A DNA stretch of 64,000 bases, from the NCBI GenBank assembly GCA_030373505.1, contig JAUCYS010000004.1, forward strand, positions 62,001-126,000, given 5' to 3'. A program made the position numbers and the translations under genes. This DNA comes from Parasphingorhabdus sp. Its GTDB lineage: Bacteria > Pseudomonadota > Alphaproteobacteria > Sphingomonadales > Sphingomonadaceae. Of this stretch, positions 1 through 10,635 are shown piece after piece. Positions within the stretch are counted from its first letter, which is position 1. Each line of letters begins with the position of its first letter. Below the pieces are notes generated by a model, which saw nothing but the letters and a program-made list of their open reading frames with translations, was not told where the DNA came from and made no database searches.

Positions 1-275
1 ATCATCGCCGCATAGGGCCGGCCCTCTATCTTGCCGAGCACGGGATAATAGCAGCGGTCGAAAAAGGCCTTCATCACCCCGGCGATCGCGGCCAGATTTT
101 CCGGCGTCGCGAAAATATAGCCATCGGCGGCCATCATGTCCTCCGCCTGGCAATCCTCCGCTCGCATCAGGCACACATCCGTGCCCTCCTCGCCGCGGCC
201 TGCCTCGGCTGCGGCCTTGGCCATCTGTTCCGTGCCACCGGTATAGCTGTAATAGACGATCAGGAGCCTTTTCAT
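1..275 (-). CDS. Flavodoxin-like / NAD(P)H-dependent FMN oxidoreductase (C-terminus cut by window edge)
   Basis: About 91 N-terminal residues are visible, starting MKRLLIVYYSYTGGTEQMA. The S-Y-T-G-G-T stretch at residues 10-15 is the FMN-phosphate loop of the flavodoxin fold, and the later ATPENLAAIAG segment matches the second flavin loop of small flavodoxin-family proteins. The protein is probably a soluble FMN-binding reductase or flavodoxin; substrate and partner cannot be read. It is divergent from recJ, 65 bp away. The 3' part lies outside the window, so full length is unknown. Confidence 0.75.
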   Translation of the reverse strand, partial: MKRLLIVYYSYTGGTEQMAKAAAEAGRGEEGTDVCLMRAEDCQAEDMMAADGYIFATPENLAAIAGVMKAFFDRCYYPVLGKIEGRPYAAM

Positions 276-340
276 GTCTCGCTGTCTAGCAGGGAACAGG
301 CGCATTGTCAGCGCCGCCGCTTTGACGCATAGCGCAAGCC

Positions 341-2107
341 ATGAACGCAGTATTGAATGTCGAGAAATCCCTGTCCGGCCAGAGCTGGCGCTGGCGCAGC
401 ACCAGCGCCGATGCGCGCGACCCGGGATTTCAGCCCGATGATCTGGTCACCCAGCTGCTGCTCGCCCGCGGCGCCAGCCGGGACACGCTGGCGGTCAACC
501 GCGAGCCGACGATTCGCGGCTTCATGCCTGATCCGTCTGTCTTCCGCGACATGGATGCGGCAGCGGACCGGCTGAGCCATGCGATCCGGAAACAGGAAAA
601 GGTGACGATCTTCGGCGACTATGATGTCGACGGCGCGACCAGCGCGGCTTTGCTGATCCGCCTGCTCCGGGATCTGGGTCTGGAGGCCGGCTATTATATC
701 CCCGACCGGCTGATGGAGGGCTATGGCCCGTCAGGCGAGGCCTTGGTCGAGCTGGGCAGGCAGGGCTGCGATCTGGTGGTCACCGTAGACTGCGGCGCGA
801 TGGCCTTCGAGGCGCTCGACATGGCCCACAAGGCCGGGGTCGAGGTGATCGTGGTCGACCATCACAAATGCGCCGCCGAGCTGCCGAAAGCGATCGCGCT
901 GGTCAATCCCAACCGGCTCGACGAAAGCGATGCGGGGGCCGAACATGGCCATCTCGCCGCCGTCGGCATGGCCTTTCTGCTCGGCGCGGCGCTGGTCCGG
1001 ACACTGCGCAACCAGGGCTATTTCAAAAATCGCTCCGAACCGAAACTGCTCGAGCTGCTCGATATTGTGGCGCTCGGCACGGTCGCCGATGTCGCCCAGC
1101 TGCGCGGCCTCAACCGCGCCTTTGTCGCGCAGGGCCTCAAGGTCCTCGCCGGCCGCCAGAATATCGGCCTGGCGGCGCTGATCGATGCCAGCCGGCTGAA
1201 GCGCGCGCCTATCTGCTCGGATCTCGGCTTTGCCCTTGGCCCCCGCATCAACGCGGGGGGCCGGGTCGGCAAGTCCGATCTGGGCGTGCGCCTGCTGACC
1301 ACGCAGGACCCGGAGGAAGCCGCCGCGATCGCTGCCGAACTCGACCATCTCAATCAGGAACGACGCGCGATCGAGGCGCATGTGCTGGAAGAGGCCGATG
1401 CGATGTGTTCGGCGCAGCAGAACCAGGCGGTCGCAGTGCTCTCGTCCAAGGGCTGGCATCCCGGCGTGATCGGCATTGTCGCCGGACGGATCAAGGAAAA
1501 GCTCAATCGCCCCGCAATCATCATCGCGCTCGACGAGGAAGGCATCGGCAAGGGCTCCGGCCGCTCGATTGCCGGCATCGATCTCGGCGCCGCGATCATC
1601 GCCGCCAAGGACAGCGGCCTGCTGATCGCTGGCGGTGGCCATGCGATGGCAGCGGGGATCACCATTGCGGCAGACAAGGTCGACCGTTTTTCGGAATTCC
1701 TCAACGACCGGCTCGCCGACGGTGTCGGCAAGGCGCAGGACGGCAAGGCGCTGCTGCTCGACGCGGTGCTGTCGCCCAAGGGCGTCAATCCGCTGATGGT
1801 CGAGGCGATGGACGGTGCCGGTCCCTATGGCATGGGCTGGCCCGCACCGCGGATCGCGACCGGACCGGTGCGAATCATCAAATGCGATATTGTCGGCACC
1901 GATCATGTGCGAATGATCGTCGGCGGTGATGACGGGGCTTCGATCAAGACCATTGCCTTTCGCGCCGCCGAAAGCGATCTTGGCCAGGCGTTGCTCAGCG
2001 CACCGCGCGGGCGCAAATTGTGGATCGCCGGCCGCGCCAAGATCGACGACTGGGGCAGCCGCCCAGCGGCAGAAATCCATCTCGAAGACGCCGCCTGGGC
2101 CGATTGA
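341..2107 (+). CDS. recJ: Single-stranded-DNA-specific exonuclease RecJ
   Basis: 588 aa, the usual RecJ length. The DHH phosphoesterase core is clear: motif I DYDVDG at residues 93-98, VTVDCG near 148-152, and the DHH signature at 173-175 (VVDHHK). The DHHA1 glycine motif GGGHAMAAG lies near residues 430-440, followed by a C-terminal OB-type region. RecJ is the cytoplasmic 5'-3' ssDNA exonuclease used in recombinational and mismatch repair, with Mn/Mg held by the DHH aspartates. The start at MNAVLNVEK has only a weak ribosome site but agrees with the family N-terminus. It stands alone, with a tRNA gene downstream. Confidence 0.95.
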   Translation: MNAVLNVEKSLSGQSWRWRSTSADARDPGFQPDDLVTQLLLARGASRDTLAVNREPTIRGFMPDPSVFRDMDAAADRLSHAIRKQEKVTIFGDYDVDGATSAALLIRLLRDLGLEAGYYIPDRLMEGYGPSGEALVELGRQGCDLVVTVDCGAMAFEALDMAHKAGVEVIVVDHHKCAAELPKAIALVNPNRLDESDAGAEHGHLAAVGMAFLLGAALVRTLRNQGYFKNRSEPKLLELLDIVALGTVADVAQLRGLNRAFVAQGLKVLAGRQNIGLAALIDASRLKRAPICSDLGFALGPRINAGGRVGKSDLGVRLLTTQDPEEAAAIAAELDHLNQERRAIEAHVLEEADAMCSAQQNQAVAVLSSKGWHPGVIGIVAGRIKEKLNRPAIIIALDEEGIGKGSGRSIAGIDLGAAIIAAKDSGLLIAGGGHAMAAGITIAADKVDRFSEFLNDRLADGVGKAQDGKALLLDAVLSPKGVNPLMVEAMDGAGPYGMGWPAPRIATGPVRIIKCDIVGTDHVRMIVGGDDGASIKTIAFRAAESDLGQALLSAPRGRKLWIAGRAKIDDWGSRPAAEIHLEDAAWAD

Positions 2108-2252
2108 CCGGGCGGCAAGGAGGCTGAGCGGCCAATATATCGCCGCCTCCGTTCCGGAGCCGACAAATCGCACAGCAATTCCGGCGAAAAGAGGGTTGAC
2201 CAAAGGCCGGCACCCCCCTAATGGCCGTGGCTCGCTGACCGGCAATCGGTAT

Positions 2253-2327
2253 GGCCCCTTCGTCTAAGGGTTAGGACGCGGCCCTTTCACGGCTGAAATA
2301 CGGGTTCGAATCCCGTAGGGGTCACCA
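2253..2327 (+). tRNA. tRNA-Glu (anticodon TTC)
   Basis: A complete cloverleaf can be drawn. The acceptor stem GGCCCCT pairs with AGGGGTC, the anticodon stem CGGCC/GGCTG (2279-2283/2291-2295) frames the loop CTTTCAC with TTC at 2286-2288, and the T arm contains GGGTTCGAATCCC. The CCA end is encoded (2325-2327). Located 145 bp after recJ. Confidence 0.96.
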
Positions 2328-2351
2328 TTCTAGAAAATACAGCATTTTCGC

Positions 2352-2380
2352 CCTGAGCTCTGCTGGAGCTCGGGTTTTTT
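2352..2380 (+). terminator. Rho-independent terminator after tRNA-Glu
   Basis: The GAGCTC hairpin (2355-2360 with 2366-2371, loop TGCTG) is extended by C-G and G-U pairs and followed by six T residues at 2375-2380. It lies 25 bp after the tRNA. Confidence 0.85.
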
Positions 2381-2767
2381 GGTCATTCCTCGGTACTGGC
2401 AGATGATACAAGCGAGAATCCCGGTCCGCGGATTATTGAAGCATCCAGAACGGGAATCCGTCATTTCGGCCAGGTCGTTCAAAACCGATTCCAACATGCC
2501 AACGAAATCTTCCCGTCGTGGCGGGGCCGGATTGAGGATGCGAATCCTGCCCATCGTCCGAAACCGGTCGATCAACGCCTATTTGCGGGAAATCGCAGGG
2601 ATCTCGAGTCCGCGCGAATCGCACGGGAAACATCGTGATCCCTGCAGATCATCCGGTTGAATTGCAGCCTATTCTCGACCGGCGGCACGTCGGGAAGTGC
2701 CAGTTCCTATGTGCCAGTCTGCTAAAGGGGGCTGAGAGGCAAGCGGCTGTAATCATGTCGGCTTTCC
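2381..2767. other. Gene-free stretch between tRNA-Glu and autotransporter
   Basis: About 390 bp. Short open frames exist on both strands (longest 93 codons), but none has a credible ribosome site or a sequence I recognise. No tRNA-end duplication or integrase remnant was seen, although the position after a tRNA would suit one. Confidence 0.5.
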
Positions 2768-5700
2768 TCAGAACTTCCAGCCGATGGTAATGCTTCCCGA
2801 TGCGCTTTGTTCGTCTTTGGTGATGAGGCTGCGGATCGAGCCGCCGATGGTCCAGTTGCCGCCGAGACTATATTCACCGGAAACGGTGAACAGACCGCCG
2901 GTGGCATTGGTGAGCGGCGAGCGGACCGGGGTGGTGATGCCGGGCGCGCCGGCAAAGGCAGTGCCGACCTCGGCCATATTGCCCTTGCCGCCAATATATT
3001 GCGCGCTGGCATCAAGCCCGCCCCGGCCGCCCTGCCAATTGGCAAAGACACCGGCACCAAGCCGCGTCCGCTTGTCGGTTGCCCCGCTGCTGGACAGGTT
3101 CAGGCTCTGCGCACCGGTTTCCGCAAAGCGGCCAAGATCGCTGCTCGCATGGTGGACCGACACCACCGGTCCCAGCGACCAGCCCTCTGCCATTTCCACG
3201 CCATAGCGAAGCTCGCCCTCGATGGCGAAGTCGTCGATATCGACCGTGCCCCTGGCAAGGCGCGACAGGCGGTTGACGACGATTTGCCGGGTGATGTCGG
3301 CCTCGCTGTTGGTATAGCTGACCGCAGCGGTAGCGGTGAGACCCTTGCCGCCCGTGCCGTATCGGCCATAGGCGCCGACGTGCCAGCCGTCGCCATCGGC
3401 GCTGCTGTTGCGGGCAAGCACTTCCAGATCGCTTTGCAGATAGCCGAAGCTGGCGCCCAGCGCCCAGCCATTGCCGGGACCGCGATAGTCGAGACCCAGA
3501 TCAAAGCCATGGCCGTCATGATTGGCAGAGGCAGCATTGCCATCGCCATCGATAGAGCCGGTGCGGCCACTGATCCCGCCCCACATGCCCCAGCCATCAG
3601 CAAAGGCCTCGTGGCTGCGTGCCATCAGCCGGTCGGTGCGGGCCATGCCGTCATCCAGGCTGTCCGCAAGCAGGCTCGCGTAGATCTCGCCCGACGAGGT
3701 GTCGAACGCCCGCTGCGCCCCCGGCACGGTCGAGAACAGCAGGTTCATATAGACCGTATCGGCATCCGAGCCTGCGGTCCGGTCAAAGCCGTCCAGCGCC
3801 ACCGCGGCCCCGTTCTGGTTGAAGGTCCGGGCTGCCGTTGGGAACAGCGGACCCGGCGTGGGTGTTGGGGTTGGAGTTGGTGTGGGCGTAGGCGTCGGTG
3901 TTGGAGTAGGTGTAGGAGTTGGAGTTGGTGTCGGTGTCGGTGTTGGGGTTGGAGTGGGGGTTGGTGTAGGAGTGGGTGTAGGCGTCGGCCCATTGTTCGG
4001 GGTCAGCGTCAGTTGCACATCATTGCCGTCGCCTGCATCATAGGCCACCGTCGGCGTCAGGAAGGCCAGTTCATTGGTGATCGCACCAAAGATTCCGTTC
4101 ACTGCATCCATCGCATCATTGTCGATGATCAGATAGTTGAACGGATCCTCGCCGGTGAAATTGCCGATCTCCCCGACCGCCAGCGTTGCACCGCCGAGCG
4201 TGACCAGGCCGTTGACGATGACCTGGTCGCTGCCGCCATCGTCGCGAACGTCGACCACATAGAAAGAGTCGGCGTCCATCGTCAGATCGCCGTTGATGGT
4301 CAGCGTGCCCACCGAACTCAGCCCCGCCTGGGGCGTGACCGGCACCGCTGGCTGCGGAGCACTGGCGGCGAAAAGCGGGGCAGTGACCTGCGGCTGGTGT
4401 TCGACCATCTCGGGCGAACCGGCCTGCGGCTGCTGCTCGGCGAACTCCACGCGCTGGGGCGCATTGTCGGGGATCAGGTCGCCGCGGCCCTGCGCCTGAT
4501 GCTCGACGATCATGGCGCCGCGCCCTTGGCGAGCAATGCCCGCTTCGGCAGCGGTGCCGGCTTCCGGCAGGGTAGCGGCGCCAACCGAAGCAACCACTGC
4601 CGTCGCGGCCGGCGCTGATGGAGCGACAGGGACAGGCGTAGCGGCAACAGCCAGCGCCGACCCGTCGGGCTCGGCACTGCTCTCTCCCGCACCCGGCGAC
4701 AGCACACCGCCGGTCAGCGTCACCGAACCAACGCCGCCTGTACCCGACAGGGTAGCGTCCGGCTGAACGACCAGATTGAGACCGGGGATATTGGCGTAAA
4801 CGCGCAGCGTGCCCGCCTCGATCGTGCCGGTCGGCAGCGGCAGACCGGCAGGGATATCGTCGCCGGTGATCGTCCACATGCCTTCGCCGCGCTTGCGGAT
4901 ATCCTCGAAGTTGAATGCGCGTGCCGTGTTGCCGTCGAGCAGGGCAATCTGGCCACTGGTGCCAGCCTCGCCATCGAGCACAAAGCTGTCGAACCCGGCG
5001 CCGCCATCGACCTGTCCGGTCACCGAATAGGTCGGGAGCAGGATGATCGTATCGTCGCCCGCTCCCAGATCGATCGCCAGATCGCCAACCTCCTGCCGCG
5101 CGACTTCGCCGCGGATCGTCATCACCGTCGCGATATTGCCGCTGCCTTCGGCATAGGCGGCACCATCGGCAGCGTTCAGACGCCCGCCCTCAGCGATATT
5201 GACGAAGACAGCAGCCGTCGGCGTATCGATGCCTCCCGTCCCGACAAATATACCGCGACCGGCCACGGCTGTCGCCTCGACCGATCCGGCGATATCGATG
5301 CTGACGCTGGTACCCTCTACCAGTTCGACATTGATGCCGTCGGCAGCGTTTCCCCCCGCCCTGATGGAGCCGTCGACAGAGACATTTACCAGCGAATCGG
5401 CTGCTGCGAGCGGTATGACCGGGGCCGTTGACGCCAATGATGGCGAGGAATATCTTATCTGGAGCCCGTTCGAATAGGAATCACTTGTCGTAATGGTTCC
5501 CCCGATGGCGATGTCGCTGCCGGAACTCGCATTGGCATAGGTGACCAGAATGCCGTTCGAGCTCAAGCCCGAGGTCGTGATCGTACCGTCCATCACCAGC
5601 GAGCCTGAGGTTGATGCTTCGCCGTAGCGCAGGCGGATTGCAGGCGCACTGTCGGACTCACTGGTCAGCGAGCCGGTGCTGCGCACCGCAATATCGATGT

Positions 5701-8700
5701 CCGATCCGGAGGCCTCGATGCCGATGCCGCCGAAATCATCGCCATATCGGATCGCGCCCGCATGGTCGACGCGGCCCGATTCAATCGAGATACCGAAGAA
5801 GTTGGTGATCTGGCTGCCCGCTTCGGTGGTGATGTCGGCCCCATCGCCGACTGCAACTCCGGCCTCGCCCCCGCTGATCCGCGCATCATCCTTGATCAGG
5901 ATCGTCGCATTGAGCTCGTCGCCCGATCCGATCGCCGCAAGCGCCAGTTCGTCGCCGGTGATCACGCCGGAGCATACCGAACTCGTGTTCGACGCCACCG
6001 CCGGCGTACAGCCGCCCGCCGGTGGGGGGCTTGCATTCGGCGTCAGCGTCAGCAGCACGTCGTTGCCGTCACCACCGGTGTAGCTGACCGTCGGCGTGAG
6101 AAAGGCAAACTGGTTCGTCACCGTCCCGAACGTGCCCGCCACTGCGTCACCGCCGTCATTGTTGATGACGAGATAATTGAAGGGGTCGGCACCCATGAAG
6201 TCACCGATTTCGAGGATCGCGAGCGTGCCGCCTTCGAGCGTCACCGTGCCGGCGACGTCGAGCAGGTCGCGACCGCCATCGGGCGCGACATTGTAGCGAT
6301 AGACCGAACTGTCGGTCAGCAGCAGGTTGCCGGTGACCGCGCTCGTCTGGAACAGGCCATCGCCGCCCGGGCTGATGACGCCCGCGATCGAGGCGATGTT
6401 GCCCGCACCGACGCGCAGCACCGTTTGCGAGATCAGCGTGCCGCTATCCAGAATCGACAGGCTGTTTGCGCCGCCCGCGAGATCGATGTTGCCGTCGATA
6501 AAACCGGCGCTCGTGAACACGCTGTCCTCATCGCCGAGCAGGATATCGCCGGTGATAGAGCCGAGATTTTCGAAACTCTCGGCCCCGCCATTCCCCTGCG
6601 TCAGGAAGGCATAGTTGTCGGCGGTGATGCTGCCGTTCTCCGACACCTGGAAAACATTGATCAGGCTGTCGGTGACCAGCCCGTTGCCGCCCGCGCCGGT
6701 GGCGGAGACTTCTTCCGCCACCTCGAGCACGGCGAGGCGGAACGGATCGCTTCCATCACGGGCCGCCACCGCGCCAAGCGAACCCCAGCCGGCGCCAATC
6801 CGGATCGCGTCGGCATCAGCTCCGCCGACCGCGATGCCGCCGAAGAGAATCGCAAGCGTGGTTTCGTTGGTGTCGGCCATGCCCACCTCAGGCAGCGCGC
6901 CGACCACGAAGCCGTGCGAGCGGGCGCCGGTGGTGGTGATGTTCACCCCATCCGAAATGAACGTGATGTCCGAGTCAGCTAGTTCGGTGCCGACCCCGAA
7001 AGCCTCGAAGGCCACCGCATCTTCGCCCGCCGTGGAGATGTTCATGTTGTCGAGCAGCATCGTGATACTGGAACCGGACACGCCGCGCGGCAGCCCGGCG
7101 ATATAGAACCCGCGCGCGCCATCGCCTGTGGTCGTAAGGTTCAGATTATCGGCGTCATACGTCGCAGTGCTGCTGGTCATCGACCCGGAGGGGCTCGATC
7201 CCAGCCAGAAGCCATGTGCGTTGTCGCCCTCGGTCGTTGCATCGAGATTGTTCACGCTGAACACCGAGGTCGTGTCCACTCCGGGAAACAATGTTTCCAC
7301 GAATAATGCGCTCGAATTCGCGCCGGCCGTCGACAGGTTCAGATTGAGGATATCGACCGCAAATATCGATCGGTCCCCCCCGAGACCCTCTATAAACAGC
7401 GCATCGGAGTCCGTTCCGACCGTGGACAGGTCGATATTGGACAATTCGAAAGACTGGGAAGAACCCGTGCCGATGCCGCCGAGGAATAGCGCGCCCGAAT
7501 TGGCCGCGCCCGTGGTCTGCACCGAGACCTGGTCGATTGTAACGCTGCTTGCGCTTTGCTCGCCTGCGCCCCCGATCGAAATACCGCGTGCATTGGAACC
7601 CGCGGTCGATACCATGCTGTCGAACATGTCTGTCGTGGTGACCGAATTGGCACCGAAATCGCCTATCAATATTGCGGTCGATCCGCCGCCTTGCGTGGCG
7701 AACGTGCTGTCCGTGATGAAGGCGGTGCGGCTCGACGTGTTGCCGCCCAGTTCGGCGTAGACGAAGGCGCGTGCATCGTCGCCCTCGGTCGCAATATCGC
7801 TGCCGATGATGACGGCATTGCCGGTCGAGTTGTCGGCCACCTGCGGGATGTCGATCGCGTCGCTGCCATTGCCGGTGGTGGAAATGTCTGACCGTTCGAG
7901 CAGAAGCAGCGCGTCACTGCCGTCGCCAACGCCGATATGGATCGCATCGCTGTCCATGCCGCCGGTGGTCACGCTGCTGTCGCCCAGCGCGACACTGACC
8001 GAGCTGTTGGCACCGGCATCGATGGCAACGCCCCGCGCGCCATTGCCCGATGTGGCAATGTCGGTGACCATGATCGTCGCGGTGAACGTCGAACTTTCGC
8101 CGGGGCCGAAGTGAATGGCGTGCGAATTGGCACCGAACGTTGCAATGCTGGTGCCGACGCCGTCCGCGCTCGCGCCCGACTGGAACGCGCCGACGCTATT
8201 AAGCGCACTGCCGAAATCGAACGCAATGCTGTTGTCGCCCTCGGTCTCGGCGATGACGTCGACCAGCCCGACATAGGCAGAGTGATTGTCATCGGCCGCA
8301 ACCCCGAACAACGGCACTCCGTCGCTCGAATTGGCCAGCGTGGCGCCATGGGCGAGCAAGGCGGTGGCGTAGTTGCCGAGGATACCGGCTGCGCCGCTCG
8401 AGGCACTGAGCAGCGCGCCGAGGCCATTGGTCACATCGCGGCCGAATTCGATGTAGAGATTGGGCTGGCTGACGATCGCCGCCTGACCGCCGTCGCTTTC
8501 GATCAACGCCTGATCGCCCACGGTAAGGCGGTTATTGAAGGCCGAACCATCGGGCCGGTTCTGGCTAGACGGATCGCGCGGCAGGGACGAATCGGCTGCA
8601 ACATCATTGCCACCGCTATCGATATAATCGGCGATCACATCCATCGCGTAATCGACCAGCCGCGCCTTTTCTACCGTAACCACGCGGATGATTTCACTTA

Positions 8701-10375
8701 TGCCGGAATCGCTCAGATCGGTGCCGTTCAGCCGGACCGCGGCACTCCCCGCGCCGCTGGTCGTGATATCGGCGGTGGTTGAAAAGGCGATGGTGGAATC
8801 CTTGTCGATGCCGTTGAGGATCACGGCGTCGGAATTCGCACCTGTCGTGCTCAATATCCCGCTGTTGGTGATCGTCATCTGGTCGGCACTTGCCAATAGC
8901 GCGTTGCCCGTACCCATGAAGATATTGCCGCTATTGTCGATGGTCAGCGTGCTGAGCCCGTCAGCACCATTGGCACTGTTATCGATCGTGTCGAAGGTGG
9001 CCCGGATGCCGGAGGATAATGCGCCGATACCGGACGTGAAGTTGAAATTGCCGCTGTTGGTGATCGCGGCGGTAACATTGTCTTCAGCGGTGGCAAAGGC
9101 GGTGATACCGACCGTCGCCCCTGCGTCGAAATCGAAATCCGCCTGGTTGATCACCGTGAAATCATAGCTGCCACCCGCTGGCGCACCAAAAGCCGAAATG
9201 CCGATGCCGCGCAGGTTAAGGCCAGAACCCGTCATGGCTGCATAATTTTCAACGCGTGAGGTCGCGTTGAGCGCCACGTTCCTGGCGAAAATGCCCGATA
9301 CCGCACCGTCCGGTGCGTCCATCTGGATTGTCGCACGATTGAAAACATTCATGTCGACGGCGGTTCCGTCGCTCAGCGCGAGAATGCCGTAGCCGCCCTG
9401 ATTGTTGGTCGTACGGATAGTGCCGTCATTGGTGATGCTTACGGTCGATGGCGTGGAGGGGCTAATGTTCTGGGTGTAGGTTGCAATCCCGCTGGCGAAC
9501 GGGCCGGTCGCGCTGATCGATCCGGAGTTGCTGATCCTGGTGTTGGTCGGGTCGCCATAGGCATAGCTGACGATACCGGCAGCGAAGCCATTGGAATCGA
9601 TATCACTCGTTGTGACGCTTATGTCGATCCTGCCGCTATTGACCACGTCGATGTCATTGCCGCCGAACACGTGAAAGGAAAAAATGCCAGCCGTCGCGCG
9701 GTCGCGGTCCCCGGTTCCTCCCGATGAGACGCTGAGATCGCCGGAATTGTTGACCCGGATCGAGCCAGTGCTCTGGTCGCTAAAGGCCGCAATTGCACTC
9801 GCCGAGGGAAAGTCGCTAAAGGTCGTTATATTCCCCCGGTTGGTGACGTCGAGATTGCCGGGCCCGTCATAGACCACAGCTTCTATTCCGACCGCAGGAC
9901 TGCCGTTTCCGTCTGACCGGATTGATGCTCCGGTGTTGATCGTGAGGTCGAACCCGTTGTCGACAACGGCGAGGATACCCTGTCCGAACCCTTCGATGGC
10001 AGGATCATCATAGGTCTCGATAATGACATCGTCGGCAATGTTGACCGTCAAGTCACCGTCGATCTTGTACACATTGATCCCTACTGTGCCGGCGGGAGCG
10101 ATCGGGCCGCTCAGATTCTCAACGTTCAGCGTGTTGAAGACCGGAGACCCCACGCCCGCGAGTATCCCGCCCGAAACATCCCCACTGCAGGTCGCAACGC
10201 CATCAACGATCGGGCATTCCGGATCATTGCCGGGGACTGTTTGTTGTGCCGCAGCCGGGCTGGGGGCCGCAAGCATTGTTGCCAGGGTCGCGGTGGCGAG
10301 CGAAGCCATGCTGCATGTCGTTCGAAGCTTGGAAAATATCGTGGCTGAAGTCGATTCCGCTGTTCCATTTGACAT
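2768..10375 (-). CDS. Giant type Va autotransporter with two tandem passenger units
   Basis: About 2535 aa. I start at MSNGTAES (10375), preceded by AGGGGAAA with good spacing; the frame is open 35 codons further up. Order of parts: (1) signal peptide of about 43 aa ending APSPAAA-Q; (2) passenger 1 of about 1400 aa, a beta-helix-type repeat region rich in N-S-G-x-I and T-x-G-x-x-S-x-A-L motifs; (3) a tail module with DPFNYL and FLTPTV (nt about 6020-6235); (4) passenger 2 of about 670 aa; (5) a second copy of the tail module (nt about 3990-4210); (6) 22 Pro-Thr pairs; (7) a C-terminal autotransporter beta-barrel of about 350 aa ending in GWKF, with the terminal aromatic residue required for BAM insertion. 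It should be secreted to the outer membrane surface, perhaps as an adhesin; ligand unknown. It forms a single-gene unit, divergent from the FadB-like gene. Confidence 0.93.
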   Translation of the reverse strand: MSNGTAESTSATIFSKLRTTCSMASLATATLATMLAAPSPAAAQQTVPGNDPECPIVDGVATCSGDVSGGILAGVGSPVFNTLNVENLSGPIAPAGTVGINVYKIDGDLTVNIADDVIIETYDDPAIEGFGQGILAVVDNGFDLTINTGASIRSDGNGSPAVGIEAVVYDGPGNLDVTNRGNITTFSDFPSASAIAAFSDQSTGSIRVNNSGDLSVSSGGTGDRDRATAGIFSFHVFGGNDIDVVNSGRIDISVTTSDIDSNGFAAGIVSYAYGDPTNTRISNSGSISATGPFASGIATYTQNISPSTPSTVSITNDGTIRTTNNQGGYGILALSDGTAVDMNVFNRATIQMDAPDGAVSGIFARNVALNATSRVENYAAMTGSGLNLRGIGISAFGAPAGGSYDFTVINQADFDFDAGATVGITAFATAEDNVTAAITNSGNFNFTSGIGALSSGIRATFDTIDNSANGADGLSTLTIDNSGNIFMGTGNALLASADQMTITNSGILSTTGANSDAVILNGIDKDSTIAFSTTADITTSGAGSAAVRLNGTDLSDSGISEIIRVVTVEKARLVDYAMDVIADYIDSGGNDVAADSSLPRDPSSQNRPDGSAFNNRLTVGDQALIESDGGQAAIVSQPNLYIEFGRDVTNGLGALLSASSGAAGILGNYATALLAHGATLANSSDGVPLFGVAADDNHSAYVGLVDVIAETEGDNSIAFDFGSALNSVGAFQSGASADGVGTSIATFGANSHAIHFGPGESSTFTATIMVTDIATSGNGARGVAIDAGANSSVSVALGDSSVTTGGMDSDAIHIGVGDGSDALLLLERSDISTTGNGSDAIDIPQVADNSTGNAVIIGSDIATEGDDARAFVYAELGGNTSSRTAFITDSTFATQGGGSTAILIGDFGANSVTTTDMFDSMVSTAGSNARGISIGGAGEQSASSVTIDQVSVQTTGAANSGALFLGGIGTGSSQSFELSNIDLSTVGTDSDALFIEGLGGDRSIFAVDILNLNLSTAGANSSALFVETLFPGVDTTSVFSVNNLDATTEGDNAHGFWLGSSPSGSMTSSTATYDADNLNLTTTGDGARGFYIAGLPRGVSGSSITMLLDNMNISTAGEDAVAFEAFGVGTELADSDITFISDGVNITTTGARSHGFVVGALPEVGMADTNETTLAILFGGIAVGGADADAIRIGAGWGSLGAVAARDGSDPFRLAVLEVAEEVSATGAGGNGLVTDSLINVFQVSENGSITADNYAFLTQGNGGAESFENLGSITGDILLGDEDSVFTSAGFIDGNIDLAGGANSLSILDSGTLISQTVLRVGAGNIASIAGVISPGGDGLFQTSAVTGNLLLTDSSVYRYNVAPDGGRDLLDVAGTVTLEGGTLAILEIGDFMGADPFNYLVINNDGGDAVAGTFGTVTNQFAFLTPTVSYTGGDGNDVLLTLTPNASPPPAGGCTPAVASNTSSVCSGVITGDELALAAIGSGDELNATILIKDDARISGGEAGVAVGDGADITTEAGSQITNFFGISIESGRVDHAGAIRYGDDFGGIGIEASGSDIDIAVRSTGSLTSESDSAPAIRLRYGEASTSGSLVMDGTITTSGLSSNGILVTYANASSGSDIAIGGTITTSDSYSNGLQIRYSSPSLASTAPVIPLAAADSLVNVSVDGSIRAGGNAADGINVELVEGTSVSIDIAGSVEATAVAGRGIFVGTGGIDTPTAAVFVNIAEGGRLNAADGAAYAEGSGNIATVMTIRGEVARQEVGDLAIDLGAGDDTIILLPTYSVTGQVDGGAGFDSFVLDGEAGTSGQIALLDGNTARAFNFEDIRKRGEGMWTITGDDIPAGLPLPTGTIEAGTLRVYANIPGLNLVVQPDATLSGTGGVGSVTLTGGVLSPGAGESSAEPDGSALAVAATPVPVAPSAPAATAVVASVGAATLPEAGTAAEAGIARQGRGAMIVEHQAQGRGDLIPDNAPQRVEFAEQQPQAGSPEMVEHQPQVTAPLFAASAPQPAVPVTPQAGLSSVGTLTINGDLTMDADSFYVVDVRDDGGSDQVIVNGLVTLGGATLAVGEIGNFTGEDPFNYLIIDNDAMDAVNGIFGAITNELAFLTPTVAYDAGDGNDVQLTLTPNNGPTPTPTPTPTPTPTPTPTPTPTPTPTPTPTPTPTPTPTPTPTPTPGPLFPTAARTFNQNGAAVALDGFDRTAGSDADTVYMNLLFSTVPGAQRAFDTSSGEIYASLLADSLDDGMARTDRLMARSHEAFADGWGMWGGISGRTGSIDGDGNAASANHDGHGFDLGLDYRGPGNGWALGASFGYLQSDLEVLARNSSADGDGWHVGAYGRYGTGGKGLTATAAVSYTNSEADITRQIVVNRLSRLARGTVDIDDFAIEGELRYGVEMAEGWSLGPVVSVHHASSDLGRFAETGAQSLNLSSSGATDKRTRLGAGVFANWQGGRGGLDASAQYIGGKGNMAEVGTAFAGAPGITTPVRSPLTNATGGLFTVSGEYSLGGNWTIGGSIRSLITKDEQSASGSITIGWKF
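3855..3986 (-). repeat. Hexanucleotide tract encoding 22 Pro-Thr pairs
   Basis: Twenty-two consecutive 6-bp units of the form GGN-GTN on the plus strand encode (Pro-Thr)22 in the autotransporter just before its beta-barrel. Third codon positions vary from unit to unit, so it is a protein-level rather than a perfect DNA repeat. Length changes would stay in frame. Confidence 0.9.
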
Positions 10376-10635
10376 GATTTTCCCCTGTGCACGAAAGTCG
10401 CAAAAAAATGCTCTCACTATGCAAGGCGATATATTGCGGGAAATTATGTCAAAAAATTCGCACCGATAATTCCGCGCCATTCCAATCCTATATTGGTTGA
10501 CGAGCCACCGTTCAGCGCATTCTGCCCTGTCTGTTGCTGCTGGCGATATCCGGTCAGCGGACCTGCTTGTGAGGGGCGATTGACATGGCCCATCTCATCT
10601 GTTCTTCATCTGACATCATCCTGCAGGAGAAAAAA

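Noticed and set aside
731..2245. 504-codon minus-strand frame opposite recJ
   Set aside because: Shadow of recJ; no ribosome site or family features.
2807..4618. 603-codon open frame on the plus strand across the autotransporter
   Set aside because: It is antisense to a clear long gene, lacks a ribosome site and is an effect of the codon bias and repeats. Same for 5762-6982.
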